From Pseudomonadota bacterium (GTDB taxonomy: Bacteria > Pseudomonadota > Gammaproteobacteria > Burkholderiales > Chitinibacteraceae): a DNA stretch of 64,000 nucleotides. Location: NCBI GenBank assembly GCA_026399755.1, contig JAPLQI010000051.1, forward strand, positions 1 through 64,000, given 5' to 3'. Made by a program: the position numbers and the translations under genes. Below the pieces are notes generated by a model, which did no database searches, had not been told where the DNA came from, and saw nothing but the letters and a program-made list of their open reading frames with translations. This document shows, piece after piece, positions 9,185-18,493 of this stretch; position 1 is the first letter of the stretch, and each line of letters begins with the position of its first letter.

Positions 9185-9247
9185 TGGTGAAACCCGCCGA
9201 GCTTTGACATGAAATGATAGAAAAGCGGCGGGTTGCACCCGCCCTAC
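9185..9247. repeat. REP-like palindrome, family A (copy 1)
   Basis: GGTGAAACCCGCCGAGC...GCGGCGGGTTGCACCCGCCCTAC: arms pair around a loop of about 25 bases. It directly abuts the GACTTTGCTTA end of family B copy 1. Confidence 0.7.
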
Positions 9248-9290
9248 AAAAGCATAGCAATCCCCTAAGCCACGTCCTTAAGGATAAGTA

Positions 9291-12200
9291 ATGAATTTTT
9301 CTGCTTGGTCGATCCGCAACCCCATCCCGGCCATTATGTTATTTGTCTTGCTGTCTTTGGCCGGTGTGCTGTCTTTTCAGAGCATGAAGGTGCAAGACTT
9401 CCCTGATATTGAGCTACCTATGGTCACGGTCACGGCCATACAGCCAGGGGCTGCACCGGCTCAGCTAGAAAGCGAAGTCGCCAGAAAGCTTGAAAATTCC
9501 GTATCCGCCTTGCAAGGGGTGAAGCACGTTTACAGCAAGATTCAAGACGGTAGCGTAATGCTGACGGTTGAATTTGTACTGGAAAAACCCGTCAACGAAG
9601 CAGTAGACGATGTGCGCAATGCCATCAGCGGCGTGCGCGGCTATCTGCCTAGCGATTTAAAAGACCCAGTGATTGGCAAGGTGGAATTCTCTGGCGTGCC
9701 GTTTTTAGTCTTTACCGTGGCATCCAATACTTTGGGGGAAGAAGCGCTTTCCTGGCTGGTAGATAACAAAATCAGCAAGGAAGTTCGGGCGGTGTCTGGC
9801 GTGGGTAAGTTTGCCCGAGTTGGCGGGATTAACCGTGAAGTACGGGTAGAAATCGACCCCGCACGCCTCGCCGCCTTGGGGGTGAGCGCCGCCGATGTTT
9901 CCCGTAGTCTTGCGCAAACCCAGCGTGATTCATCCGGCGGGCGCAGTGATTTAATCGGTAGCGAGCAAGCGATTCGTACCATCTCTACAGTGCAAAGCGC
10001 CAGCGAGCTAGGCCAAATGACGCTGCCGCTCAACGATGGCCGCAGCATTCGCCTGGATCAAGTGGCCACCATTACCGACACCACCGCCGAGCGCCGCTCG
10101 ATTGCGCTCTTAGATGGCAAGCCGGTGGTGGGTTTTGAAATCAGCCGTTCGCGCGGCGCAAGTGAAATCGAAGTCGCCGCAGGCATTTATGCTGCGCTGG
10201 AAAAAATCAAAGCCGCCAACGCGGGCCTCACCTTCACCACCGCCTACGATATGGCCGAGCCGGTGCAGGAATCCTTTGATGGATCGATGACCCTGCTCTG
10301 GGAAGGTGCTTTGCTGGCGGTACTGGTGGTGTGGTGGTTTTTACGCGATTGGCGCGCCACCTTGGTTTCTGCCGCCGCCTTGCCACTATCTATCTTGCCC
10401 GCCTTTATTGGTATGGCTTATTTAGGCTTCAGCTTAAATACCGTCACGCTGCTTTCCTTGGCGCTAGTCGTTGGGATTTTGGTCGATGATGCGATTGTAG
10501 AAATCGAAAATATCGTCCGCCATTTACGCATGGGCAAGTCCCCCTATCAGGCTGCGATGGAAGCGGCGGACGAGATTGGCCTTGCCGTGGTGGCCACCAC
10601 CTTTGCGCTGATTGCCGTATTTTTACCCACCGCATTTATGGCGGGGATTCCAGGCAAATTCTTTAAGCAATTTGGCTGGACAGCGGCGCTGGCCGTGATG
10701 GCTTCCCTGATTGTGGCGCGTTTACTCACGCCCATGATGGCGGCTTATATTCTAAAACCCATCACGCATGAGCATAAAGAAGGCCGCATTATGTTGGCCT
10801 ATTTAAAAATGGCAGATTGGAGCTTAAGACATCGCAAGCTCACCGCCCTGTTTTCCTTGCTGTTTTTTATTGGCTCGCTGATGCTAGTGCCGCTGCTGCC
10901 TACCGGCTTTATTCCGCCCGATGATCGATCGCAAACGCTGGTTAAAATTGAATTACCGCCCGGTGCCACACTGACAGAAACCAGCAGCGTGGCCGAACGC
11001 GCCCGCCTCTTGCTGGCGAGCGAAAAATCAGTGATTCGTATCTATACCGCCATCGGTGGTGGCGGTGCGGGGGCCGATCCCTTTGCGGCAGGTGGCGTCA
11101 CTGAGGTGAACAAAGCCAACCTCACCCTCACCTTAAGCGAGCGTACCGAGCGCAATAAAAAAATCATTATCGAATCGCGTTTACGTGACTTACTCAAAGA
11201 TATTCCCGGCGTGCGCCTGAGCGTAGGCCTTGGTGGATCAGGTGAAAAATTCCAGCTTATTTTAAGAGGGGACGACCCCGCCACCTTGGTGGCCACGGCG
11301 CAAAATGTGGAGCGTGATATGCGCACCTTGCAAGGCGTGGGAGCCGTTACTTCCAGCGCCAGCCTAGTGCGCCCTGAAGTGACTATCCGCCCCGATCTAG
11401 CCCGTGCGGCCGATTTAGGCGTGAGCATTGCCAGCATCTCGGACACGATACGCATCTCTACCGTTGGCGATTTTGATACCTCCGTCGCCAAGCTTAATCT
11501 GCCCGAGCGGCAAATCCCCATCGTGGTACGCCTGCCCGACAGCACGCGCAAAGACTTAGAGCAAATTAAGCAGCTAAAAGTGCCAGGTAAAAATGGCGAC
11601 GTAATGCTAGGCGAAGTCGCCAGTGTGGAGCTGTCTTCCGGCCCTAGCCAGATTGATCGTTACGATCGAGCCAGAAATGTGATTTTTGATATCGAGCTCA
11701 GTGGCCGCTCGCTAGGGGATGTGAGCGCAGAAGTCGATCAACTACCTAGCCTGCTGAAACTACCTAAGGGCGTAGAGCGTGCCGCCTTTGGCGATGCAGA
11801 AGAAATGAAAAAACTCTTCGCCAGCTTTGGCATTGCCATGCTCACCGGCGTGTTGTGCATTTATATGGTGCTGGTGCTACTGTTTAAAGACTTTATGCAG
11901 CCCGTCACTATTTTGGCCGCCCTGCCTTTATCCATCGGCGGTGCATTTTTGGCCCTCTTAATCGCCCAAAGCTCATTCTCTATGCCCACGCTAATCGGCC
12001 TGATTATGCTGATGGGCATCGCCACCAAAAACTCCATTTTGCTGGTCGAATACGCCATCGTCGCCCGTCGGGAAGGCATGAGCCGCTTTGACGCACTGAT
12101 GGACGCCGGCCTAAAACGCGCCCGCCCCATCGTGATGACTACCATCGCCATGGGCGCAGGCATGTTGCCGATTGCACTGGGCATAGGCATAGACCCAAGC

Positions 12201-12362
12201 TTTAGATCGCCAATGGCCATTGCAGTGATCGGCGGCCTCATCACCTCCACCCTGCTCAGCCTTTTAGTCGTGCCGGTGGTGTTTACCTTTGTGGATGATT
12301 TTGTTCAGTGGCTTAGTAAGCACAGGAAGGACAAGCTAGGGGCGAGCTCGGCAGAAAGCTAA
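9291..12362 (+). CDS. RND efflux permease, HAE-1/AcrB-like
   Basis: Proton-driven inner-membrane pump of 1023 aa. The first membrane helix starts at about residue 12 (NPIPAIMLFVLLSLAGVLSF). Two large periplasmic loops and about twelve membrane helices follow. The proton-relay aspartates are present in helix 4 (VGILVDDAIVEIENI), and the matching second-half motif is LMGIATKNSILLVEYA. AAGGA precedes the ATG. With the upstream channel and adaptor it should form a complete tripartite pump. The substrate is unknown; I would not call it a multidrug pump without data. Confidence 0.93.
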   Translation: MNFSAWSIRNPIPAIMLFVLLSLAGVLSFQSMKVQDFPDIELPMVTVTAIQPGAAPAQLESEVARKLENSVSALQGVKHVYSKIQDGSVMLTVEFVLEKPVNEAVDDVRNAISGVRGYLPSDLKDPVIGKVEFSGVPFLVFTVASNTLGEEALSWLVDNKISKEVRAVSGVGKFARVGGINREVRVEIDPARLAALGVSAADVSRSLAQTQRDSSGGRSDLIGSEQAIRTISTVQSASELGQMTLPLNDGRSIRLDQVATITDTTAERRSIALLDGKPVVGFEISRSRGASEIEVAAGIYAALEKIKAANAGLTFTTAYDMAEPVQESFDGSMTLLWEGALLAVLVVWWFLRDWRATLVSAAALPLSILPAFIGMAYLGFSLNTVTLLSLALVVGILVDDAIVEIENIVRHLRMGKSPYQAAMEAADEIGLAVVATTFALIAVFLPTAFMAGIPGKFFKQFGWTAALAVMASLIVARLLTPMMAAYILKPITHEHKEGRIMLAYLKMADWSLRHRKLTALFSLLFFIGSLMLVPLLPTGFIPPDDRSQTLVKIELPPGATLTETSSVAERARLLLASEKSVIRIYTAIGGGGAGADPFAAGGVTEVNKANLTLTLSERTERNKKIIIESRLRDLLKDIPGVRLSVGLGGSGEKFQLILRGDDPATLVATAQNVERDMRTLQGVGAVTSSASLVRPEVTIRPDLARAADLGVSIASISDTIRISTVGDFDTSVAKLNLPERQIPIVVRLPDSTRKDLEQIKQLKVPGKNGDVMLGEVASVELSSGPSQIDRYDRARNVIFDIELSGRSLGDVSAEVDQLPSLLKLPKGVERAAFGDAEEMKKLFASFGIAMLTGVLCIYMVLVLLFKDFMQPVTILAALPLSIGGAFLALLIAQSSFSMPTLIGLIMLMGIATKNSILLVEYAIVARREGMSRFDALMDAGLKRARPIVMTTIAMGAGMLPIALGIGIDPSFRSPMAIAVIGGLITSTLLSLLVVPVVFTFVDDFVQWLSKHRKDKLGASSAES

Positions 12363-12377
12363 GTCCAGCCAACAGCC

Positions 12378-12472
12378 CATGTCGGGTTGCGCGATAAAAC
12401 TGCTAACCCGACCTTCGCAGCCACGGGACCTCGTATTTGTAGGTCGTGGTTAGCGAAGCTTAACCCGACATG
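12378..12472. repeat. Nested palindrome, family D
   Basis: The outer arms CATGTCGGGTT / AACCCGACATG enclose AACCCGACC and a matching GGTCGTGGTT, so the region can fold as a cruciform. It lies between the RND permease and the flavodoxin-like gene and may act as a transcript end. Confidence 0.55.
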
Positions 12473-12520
12473 CACTGCCACTCGAAACCTAAACCCTGGA
12501 AAATCACTAGGCGCAAACCC

Positions 12521-13102
12521 ATGCCATCCATCGTCATCATTTACCACTCAGCAAACGGCACGACTGCTCAATTGGCTGAAGCCATTTTTGCCGGTGCTCA
12601 GGAGCTCGCCACGCCATCGATTTACCGCATTAGTAGCGAAGAAATTATTGCTGGGCGTTTTATTAACGAAGCCATCTGGGCGCAGCTCGATCAGGCGGAT
12701 GCGATTATCTTTGGCAGCCCAACCTATATGGGCGGGCCTTCGGCGCAATTTAAAGCTTTTGCCGATGCCTCGGGGGAGCGTTGGAGCAAGCGCACTTGGG
12801 CGAATAAAATCGCTGCTGGTTTCACGATTGGCACACTAGCCAACGGCGATCAATCAAGCACCCTGCACTCTTTTAGTGTGCTCGCCTCCCAACACGGCAT
12901 GCTCTGGTGCGGCTTGGATATTGCTGGCGGCTATGATGCGCAAGGCCGTAACCGGCTGGGCACTCAGCTAGGAGTCGCGGCACAAAGCAGTGATGGACAA
13001 GTTAATTCCATTGATTTAATGACTGCGCATTATTTGGGTAAACGGGTCGCACAATTAGCTCTGAGAATGAGCAACGCAACAAAAACCAAGGACACTCCAT
13101 GA
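12521..13102 (+). CDS. Flavodoxin-like NAD(P)H:quinone oxidoreductase family protein
   Basis: FMN-dependent, flavodoxin-fold protein of 193 aa, probably a quinone reductase of the WrbA/NQO type. The phosphate-binding loop is IIYHSANGTTAQLAEAI near residue 6. A second FMN contact is IIFGSPTYMGGPSAQFKAF, and the FTIGTLANGDQSSTLHS segment matches the third. I start it at the ATG before PSIVIIYHS because upstream residues do not fit the family. Its stop overlaps the next start (ATGA), so it heads a compact four-gene run. Confidence 0.85.
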   Translation: MPSIVIIYHSANGTTAQLAEAIFAGAQELATPSIYRISSEEIIAGRFINEAIWAQLDQADAIIFGSPTYMGGPSAQFKAFADASGERWSKRTWANKIAAGFTIGTLANGDQSSTLHSFSVLASQHGMLWCGLDIAGGYDAQGRNRLGTQLGVAAQSSDGQVNSIDLMTAHYLGKRVAQLALRMSNATKTKDTP

Positions 13103-13353
13103 AATACATCGCCCTAAGAGTTCGCACCGCCATGCTGGTGCATGGCTATACGGCAGAAAATCAGGAAATCGTCGAAGAATTCCATGACGAGCCTTTCTTA
13201 GAAAAATTAATCGCGATTGAGCGAATTCAATCTGTTACCGAAAAATTTCTACTGGTCAGCTCATCGCATGGCCGGGTGATGTATTGGGAATATGAAGGGG
13301 ATCTGGATTCGATTGCGCAAAGATTAAATGCGGCGGGCTTACTCATTGCCTGA
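13099..13353 (+). CDS. Uncharacterised 84-aa protein
   Basis: I do not recognise this protein. It is acidic, has no signal peptide or membrane segment, and reads as a compact alpha/beta fold (strands around KYIALRVRTAMLV, FLLVSSSHGRVMYWEYEG). It overlaps the flavodoxin-like gene by four bases and the next acetyltransferase start by up to 26, which argues that it is translated. A partner or substrate-related role for the oxidoreductase is only a guess. Confidence 0.7.
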   Translation: MKYIALRVRTAMLVHGYTAENQEIVEEFHDEPFLEKLIAIERIQSVTEKFLLVSSSHGRVMYWEYEGDLDSIAQRLNAAGLLIA

Positions 13354-13897
13354 TCCTGTTCAATCCTCTTTTCCCCTCATTCAAACCCCGCGCTTAAGAC
13401 TGCGTGAGCTTGTTGCAGATGACGCGCCAGCGATCTTTGCCATTCATAGTGATGCAGACGCCATGCGCTGGTTTGGCTGTGATGTCATGCTCAATCTTGC
13501 AGCAGCAAGCCAGTTGATCGATATTTTTGCTAACTGGCGCACTATGCCCAACCCCGGCACGCGATGGGGAATTGAATATCAAGGGGAAATCGTTGGTAGT
13601 TGCGGGCTATTTAAATGGGATAAAAATGGTAAGCACTGCCATATCGGCTACGAGCTGGCGCAAGGCCACTGGGGCCAAGGCCTGATGCGCGAAGCTTTGC
13701 TAGCGATCTTGGCTTGGGGCTTTGAGCATATGGCGCTCAATCGCATTCAGGCTCAGGTGCATCCGCACAATACCGCATCGATCAAATCACTGGAGTCGCT
13801 TGGTTTTGTGCAAGAAGGCTGCTTTAGGGAAGCGGGGTTTTGGCATGGGCAGCATCATGATTTATTGCAATATGCGCTGCTCAAAAGGGACTGGTAA
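13328..13897 (+). CDS. GNAT acetyltransferase (RimJ/RimL type)
   Basis: N-acetyltransferase using acetyl-CoA; the acceptor is unknown. The opening IQTPRLRLRELVADDAPAIFAIHSD is typical of RimJ/RimL-like GNATs. The acetyl-CoA loop is seen in YELAQGHWGQGLMREALLAIL and the last strand in NTASIKSLESLGFVQEG. The start is uncertain: ATG at 13328 overlaps the previous gene by 26 bases, while TTG at 13346 would nearly remove the overlap. Neither has a strong ribosome-binding site. Confidence 0.85.
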   Translation: MRRAYSLPDPVQSSFPLIQTPRLRLRELVADDAPAIFAIHSDADAMRWFGCDVMLNLAAASQLIDIFANWRTMPNPGTRWGIEYQGEIVGSCGLFKWDKNGKHCHIGYELAQGHWGQGLMREALLAILAWGFEHMALNRIQAQVHPHNTASIKSLESLGFVQEGCFREAGFWHGQHHDLLQYALLKRDW

Positions 13898-13899
13898 GC

Positions 13900-14412
13900 A
13901 TGAGAACACTCAATACGGCGGCATTAATATTAGAGCCGCAAACGGCCGATCATGCAGAGGCAATGTTTGTCGTTTTGAGTGATCCAGCCATTTATGAATT
14001 TGAAAATGCGCCACCGGCGTCTATCGATAGGCTGCACGCCCGCTTTAGTAAATTAGAAGCGAGAGCTTCCCCAGATGGCTCGGAGCAATGGCTAAATTGG
14101 GTGATTAGGCGAACAGCCTCCCAGCAATTAGCGGGCTATGTGCAGGCGACTATTAGCGATCAACACGCCCTACTTGCCTATGAGTTATCCAGCAAGCACT
14201 GGGGTAAAGGCATTGCACAAGAAGCGGTCAGTGCCGTATTGCAAGAATTAGCTCAGCACTATGGTATCAAGCAATATTTTGCAATTTTAAAACGGCGCAA
14301 TGTGCGCTCTAAAAAGCTGCTCGAGAGATTAGGCTTTGTGCAAGCATCCGCGACTGAATTGCTGGTACTCAAGCCCGATACCGATGAAGACGCCATGAGC
14401 CGCAAGGCTTAG
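13900..14412 (+). CDS. GNAT acetyltransferase
   Basis: A second 170-aa GNAT protein, two bases after the first. It has the family pattern LILEPQTADHAEAMFVVLSD, then YELSSKHWGKGIAQEAVSAVL (acetyl-CoA loop) and NVRSKKLLERLGFVQA. The two neighbours are alike in plan but clearly different in sequence, so any duplication is old. No antitoxin-like ribbon-helix-helix gene is near, so a toxin role is unlikely. Its stop codon overlaps the stop of the convergent EAL gene. Confidence 0.85.
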   Translation: MRTLNTAALILEPQTADHAEAMFVVLSDPAIYEFENAPPASIDRLHARFSKLEARASPDGSEQWLNWVIRRTASQQLAGYVQATISDQHALLAYELSSKHWGKGIAQEAVSAVLQELAQHYGIKQYFAILKRRNVRSKKLLERLGFVQASATELLVLKPDTDEDAMSRKA

Positions 14413-17012
14413 GACATCGGCCCAGACTGGCCGAAGCTACACCATGCTGCTGGCCATTCATCCAAGGGCACTGGGCGGCCGAAGTAATAGCCTTGGGCGC
14501 GTTGGCAGCCCAATTCATGCAATCTTTGTGCTTGCTCAAGCGTTTCTACCCCTTCGGCCACCAAGGGCACATCAAAGCCATCGGCAAGGCGAATAATGGC
14601 CGAAACGATGGCCTCACTCTTATTATTTTCTAAAAATCGGCTTACAAAAGATTGATCAATTTTCAAGCAATCAAAAGCAAATTGATGCAAATAAGACATC
14701 GATGAATAGCCGGTGCCAAAATCATCAATCGCAATCGATACCCCCAGCATTCTAATTCGGCCAATCAAAGTGGCAATCACATTGCTATCTTCAATCAAAA
14801 TAGACTCAGTAATTTCTAGAGTAAGATTATGTGGAGGCAATGAAAATTCACTCAGCGTACTTTCTAGTTTTTGATAAAAATCAGACTGAATCAATTGTCG
14901 TACCGATACATTCACATGCACATCAAAATCACTAGCCCAGCCATTTTTTAAACGCTCAGCAATTTGGCGACATGATTCACGCAGCACCCAATGCCCTATC
15001 GGTAAAATCAAGCCAGACTCTTCTGCTACAGGAATAAACACACCAGGAGCCACCAAACCACGCAAGCTACTTTGCCAGCGCACTAAGGCTTCGGCACCTA
15101 CCACTTTGCTATCGCTTAATCTAACCACCGGCTGAAAATAAACTCTAAATTCATTTTTCTCTATTGCGGCATTTAATTCTGCTGTTAAATGAATTTTTTG
15201 AGCCGATTGCTCAGCCATGCTGCCCTGAAATACTTCATAAGAAATAGGCCCTTTTTCCTTAGCCTTACTCAGCGCCATACTCGCATTACGTAAATTTTCA
15301 ATCACGTCTAAATGATTAAAACTCGTACAAACAACGCCAAGGCTAGCAGTAATTAGTACCTCATCATATTGCAGATGAAATGATTGAGAAAAACTATCTA
15401 AATAAATTTGAATCAGATCATCTAAGCATGTGGCGTTAAAATCAACAGGTAGGCATACGACGAATTCGGTTTCTGCCACTCTAGCAAATAAGGCGCGCTC
15501 AGGTAGTTTTTGTTTTAGATTATTAACAATAGCACAAAGTAATTCTTCACCCTGCTCGTAACCAATGCTGTCATGAATACTTCTATAATTATCTAAGCCG
15601 ATTAAAAATAAAGCATCCCACTTCATATAAGGCGATTTTTTAACCAACTCATGCATTTCCTCTAACAACCCTTCACGGCTGAGTAAGCCCGTAATATGAT
15701 CATGGCGAATGCGATAATTTAATTTATCAAAAGAATTAGATAATGCGCTCGACATTTCATCAAAAGCATTTGCAAGTAATTTCGTCTCTTTTAGCTGTAT
15801 CCCGCCAGAAATAGTCGGCTGCCATTCTTGCTTGGCTAGCAATTTAGCCGTTTGGGCTGCGAGTAAAATAGGCTTAGTAATGCTTGCAATCATTTTCCAA
15901 GCAACTAAAGCAGCAAATAGACTAATCGCTAAAACAATAAACAAAGTGACTAGCATGTCTTTCTTTAGCGTGCCCAGCAGATCACGCTCAGGAACAAGAA
16001 TAACAATGCGCCAATTTAAGCCACTATTATCGACCACAGGAGAAACTCGGCCGTATATTTTTTCACCATTTAAATTAAACTCAAAATCTTGTAATTTTTT
16101 ATCCGTTAGAAACTGTGCACTTTTTTTCAACATAGTATTAGAGCTGTCTGTGGCTTTAAGCAACTGAGCACTTTCTTGACTAGATAATTTTAATAGCGGA
16201 GTGCGTGGCAATGGGGCTTCATACGTAGAATGTGAAATTAACTCATTGCTTTCACCTACTATATAAATAACGCCATTTCCAAGATTTGGGCTATTCCGTA
16301 AATAGTCATCAAAATTATCTAATTTAATATCACTAGCCACTACACCAATAAAATTCATTAGTTCATCATAAAGCGGGCTACTGAATGAAATAGTAACACC
16401 TTGTATAGCATCATAATCTTGGTAAGCAGTAGTCCACGATGGCGTTTTACTTTTACTAACCGGTGCATACCAAGGCCGAGGCCGAGGATCATAATTAGAA
16501 AACTGATTTAAAATAGGGTCACTAGGCTGTAAACCCTTATAAAAATTTAAGTTTCCTTTTGTTCTACTATCTTTAAGCAACAAGGAAAATTGATTGCTTA
16601 AAATCTCGCGACTAATCGCAATATACTCACCATGAATCGAGCCAAAAGAAATCAGGCTAAGCTGTTTTTGATCAGGAAATACACGACTGAGAATATGAGC
16701 AAAAGGAGCTTCAAATTGAGACAAATCTTGGGCTAAAGGCGAATACTGCTCGTTCATAAGCACAGCAACCATTCTATTTGCCAATGCAGGTGCACGCAGA
16801 AAAACTTTTAAATCACTACGAACAGCCACCACCTCTGCAGAAATAATTTTACTACTTAAATCTTTAAGCATTTTTGATTGATTGCACATTTGCAAAGTGA
16901 GAATCGCACCCAGTGTTAGCACCAACATCACAATAAATATTACAGTCACTGCAAACTGGAGCGACACTCGCCCACGCCATTTAAATTTTTCTAGTCCCAA
17001 AACTTGCCTCAA
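14409..17012 (-). CDS. Membrane dCache-GGDEF-EAL protein, probable c-di-GMP phosphodiesterase
   Basis: An 867-aa signalling protein: membrane helix (about residues 20-42), large periplasmic dCache-type sensor (about 50-340), second helix (about 350-375), HAMP-like linker, GGDEF-like domain (about 430-600) and EAL domain (about 620-860). The GGDEF signature is replaced by VAETEF, so cyclase activity is unlikely. The EAL residues look intact (EALVRW, LEITES, DDFGTG, LKIDQSF, VAEGVET). I therefore infer a phosphodiesterase that lowers c-di-GMP on a periplasmic cue. Codons look AT-richer than in neighbouring genes. Confidence 0.92.
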   Translation of the reverse strand: MRQVLGLEKFKWRGRVSLQFAVTVIFIVMLVLTLGAILTLQMCNQSKMLKDLSSKIISAEVVAVRSDLKVFLRAPALANRMVAVLMNEQYSPLAQDLSQFEAPFAHILSRVFPDQKQLSLISFGSIHGEYIAISREILSNQFSLLLKDSRTKGNLNFYKGLQPSDPILNQFSNYDPRPRPWYAPVSKSKTPSWTTAYQDYDAIQGVTISFSSPLYDELMNFIGVVASDIKLDNFDDYLRNSPNLGNGVIYIVGESNELISHSTYEAPLPRTPLLKLSSQESAQLLKATDSSNTMLKKSAQFLTDKKLQDFEFNLNGEKIYGRVSPVVDNSGLNWRIVILVPERDLLGTLKKDMLVTLFIVLAISLFAALVAWKMIASITKPILLAAQTAKLLAKQEWQPTISGGIQLKETKLLANAFDEMSSALSNSFDKLNYRIRHDHITGLLSREGLLEEMHELVKKSPYMKWDALFLIGLDNYRSIHDSIGYEQGEELLCAIVNNLKQKLPERALFARVAETEFVVCLPVDFNATCLDDLIQIYLDSFSQSFHLQYDEVLITASLGVVCTSFNHLDVIENLRNASMALSKAKEKGPISYEVFQGSMAEQSAQKIHLTAELNAAIEKNEFRVYFQPVVRLSDSKVVGAEALVRWQSSLRGLVAPGVFIPVAEESGLILPIGHWVLRESCRQIAERLKNGWASDFDVHVNVSVRQLIQSDFYQKLESTLSEFSLPPHNLTLEITESILIEDSNVIATLIGRIRMLGVSIAIDDFGTGYSSMSYLHQFAFDCLKIDQSFVSRFLENNKSEAIVSAIIRLADGFDVPLVAEGVETLEQAQRLHELGCQRAQGYYFGRPVPLDEWPAAWCSFGQSGPMS

Positions 17013-17536
17013 ATTTTTAAGGATGTCACTGCGTAATACTTAGCCCCCTACACCTTATCGTGGTGCATATAGGCTATTCGCAACATGAATCCAGAGATTT
17101 TCAATCGTTTTATCGAGAAAATAAACGAACATTAATTGATCGCAAGTGCAATTATTGCATCTATATTACTTAATTCTAATGTAGATGACTACTGCGTATT
17201 CAACTATCGATGAGCCCCCTCTAGTACCATCTATAAAATCAGCGACTTATCCCTAATAATCTTGCGCCCTCATATTACTGACAGACACTAAATCGTAGTT
17301 CTAAAATTTATGTTATACAACATAACCCTGATTGTTTCGCCCATAAAAATGTCGTAATAGAGTTGCAACTCTAGTACGACATTTTTTTAAACTCGAGGCA
17401 ATACGCTTAAGGTTTTTTATTAAAAATAAGCCATCCTTTATTCACATAAAAACTAAGCTGTAGCAAACAAAAAACACTCGTCAATACACTTCGCAAATTC
17501 AAGCCTATTCAAAAAAACAAACCTACAAGCCCCCCT
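17013..17536. other. Intergenic stretch of 524 bp
   Basis: AT-rich, no credible gene. It should hold the promoter of the EAL gene (high-coordinate side of 17012). A small palindrome TTATGTT-ATAC-AACATAA is at about 17309-17326, and the strong hairpin at 17345-17388 is described separately. Confidence 0.5.
17345..17388. terminator. Long bidirectional hairpin terminator
   Basis: AATGTCGTA..AGAGTTGC / GCAACTCT..TACGACATT stem with one mismatch, flanked by T-runs on both strands (TTTTTTT on plus, TTTTT on minus). It probably ends the minus-strand chaN transcript about 150 bp past its stop. Confidence 0.65.
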
Positions 17537-18310
17537 CTATAAGCTAGCGCATGGATCTTTTCTTATTGCCACAGCAATCAACTGCTCCTGATCAAAAGCT
17601 CCCTGCTTACTACCTTCAACAAAGCCCATTGATAAGGTATTCCCCAGCCAAACTGGCACACCGATATCGCGGCGCACATGGCCATTACCAGCCAGCAGCA
17701 CCACACCACGCGCCTGATAAGGCTTCATCACCTTTGCCATCACCGCATCGCGGGCAATTTGCGCCTGTGCCATGCCATCGAGTAAGTTTTCCGACAGCTT
17801 ATTGCAATGCCCTACGCGCACTTCTTCACGCTGAGCGGCAAGCAAACCGGCTGGCAAGGGCTGAGCAAGACCCAGCTCTTCTGCATTAGCAAGCGCAGCA
17901 AGACCAGATTTCACGACTTTGGATGCGTCCTGTCGCGATAAATTAGCGGCAATAATGGGTAAGTCATAGCGCATAGCCAGTGCTATCACCGGCCGATACA
18001 GCGGCCAATCCCAGCGCTTACCGCCAATTTTTTGGATTAAATAATCAGGATTATCTGGCTGCTCCAAACGCGCCTGATCTAAATCTGCTTGGCGCTCAAC
18101 ATCAAACTGCTCCATAGCAATCGCCGGGCGCCAGCCTGCTTTTACCGCTTTTTCTAAAGCCTGAAAGCGGGCCTGATGCCCCAAGGCGTTATCGTGCACT
18201 TCGCCCATCAGCACATAAGATTTACCCGCAAAAGGCGCACTAGCAGGGCTGCTGGCACAGGCGCTTAAAACCAGCGCAGCACAAAGGGCGGGGAGGATTT
18301 TTTTATACAT
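17537..18310 (-). CDS. ChaN family lipoprotein (heme/iron-linked)
   Basis: A 257-aa lipoprotein of the ChaN/iron-regulated family. The signal peptide ends in lipobox VLSAC. The domain opens with SYVLMGEVHDNALGHQ and continues with PAIAMEQFDVERQ; the GEVHDN and EQFD motifs are family marks. Structural work on Campylobacter ChaN showed heme binding; the physiological role is unclear. It is the last gene of the minus-strand heme arm, though a REP-like repeat separates it from the chuY-like gene. Confidence 0.85.
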   Translation of the reverse strand: MYKKILPALCAALVLSACASSPASAPFAGKSYVLMGEVHDNALGHQARFQALEKAVKAGWRPAIAMEQFDVERQADLDQARLEQPDNPDYLIQKIGGKRWDWPLYRPVIALAMRYDLPIIAANLSRQDASKVVKSGLAALANAEELGLAQPLPAGLLAAQREEVRVGHCNKLSENLLDGMAQAQIARDAVMAKVMKPYQARGVVLLAGNGHVRRDIGVPVWLGNTLSMGFVEGSKQGAFDQEQLIAVAIRKDPCASL

Positions 18311-18348
18311 AAGTGCCTTAGCAAGTGAATGGTGATACGGCGAATTAT

Positions 18349-18420
18349 CGTAGGGCGGGTGAAACCCGCCGAGTTTGGATATGAAATGCTACGGAAAGCG
18401 GTGGGTTTCCCCGCCCTACG
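18349..18420. repeat. REP-like palindrome, family A (copy 2)
   Basis: CGTAGGGCGGGTGAAACCCGCCG at the left and GGTGGGTTTCCCCGCCCTACG at the right, about 72 bp, between the chaN and chuY-like genes. Confidence 0.75.
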
Positions 18421-18493
18421 AGTAATGCCTGTAATTGAGTGGCAACTTGTGCAAGAGCACTGTGTGTGCCAGCCTAGCAAGTATTAAATAGAG

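Noticed and set aside
13328-14412. GNAT genes as toxin of a toxin-antitoxin pair
   Set aside because: No adjacent ribbon-helix-helix antitoxin, and the proteins have RimJ/RimL-like openings.
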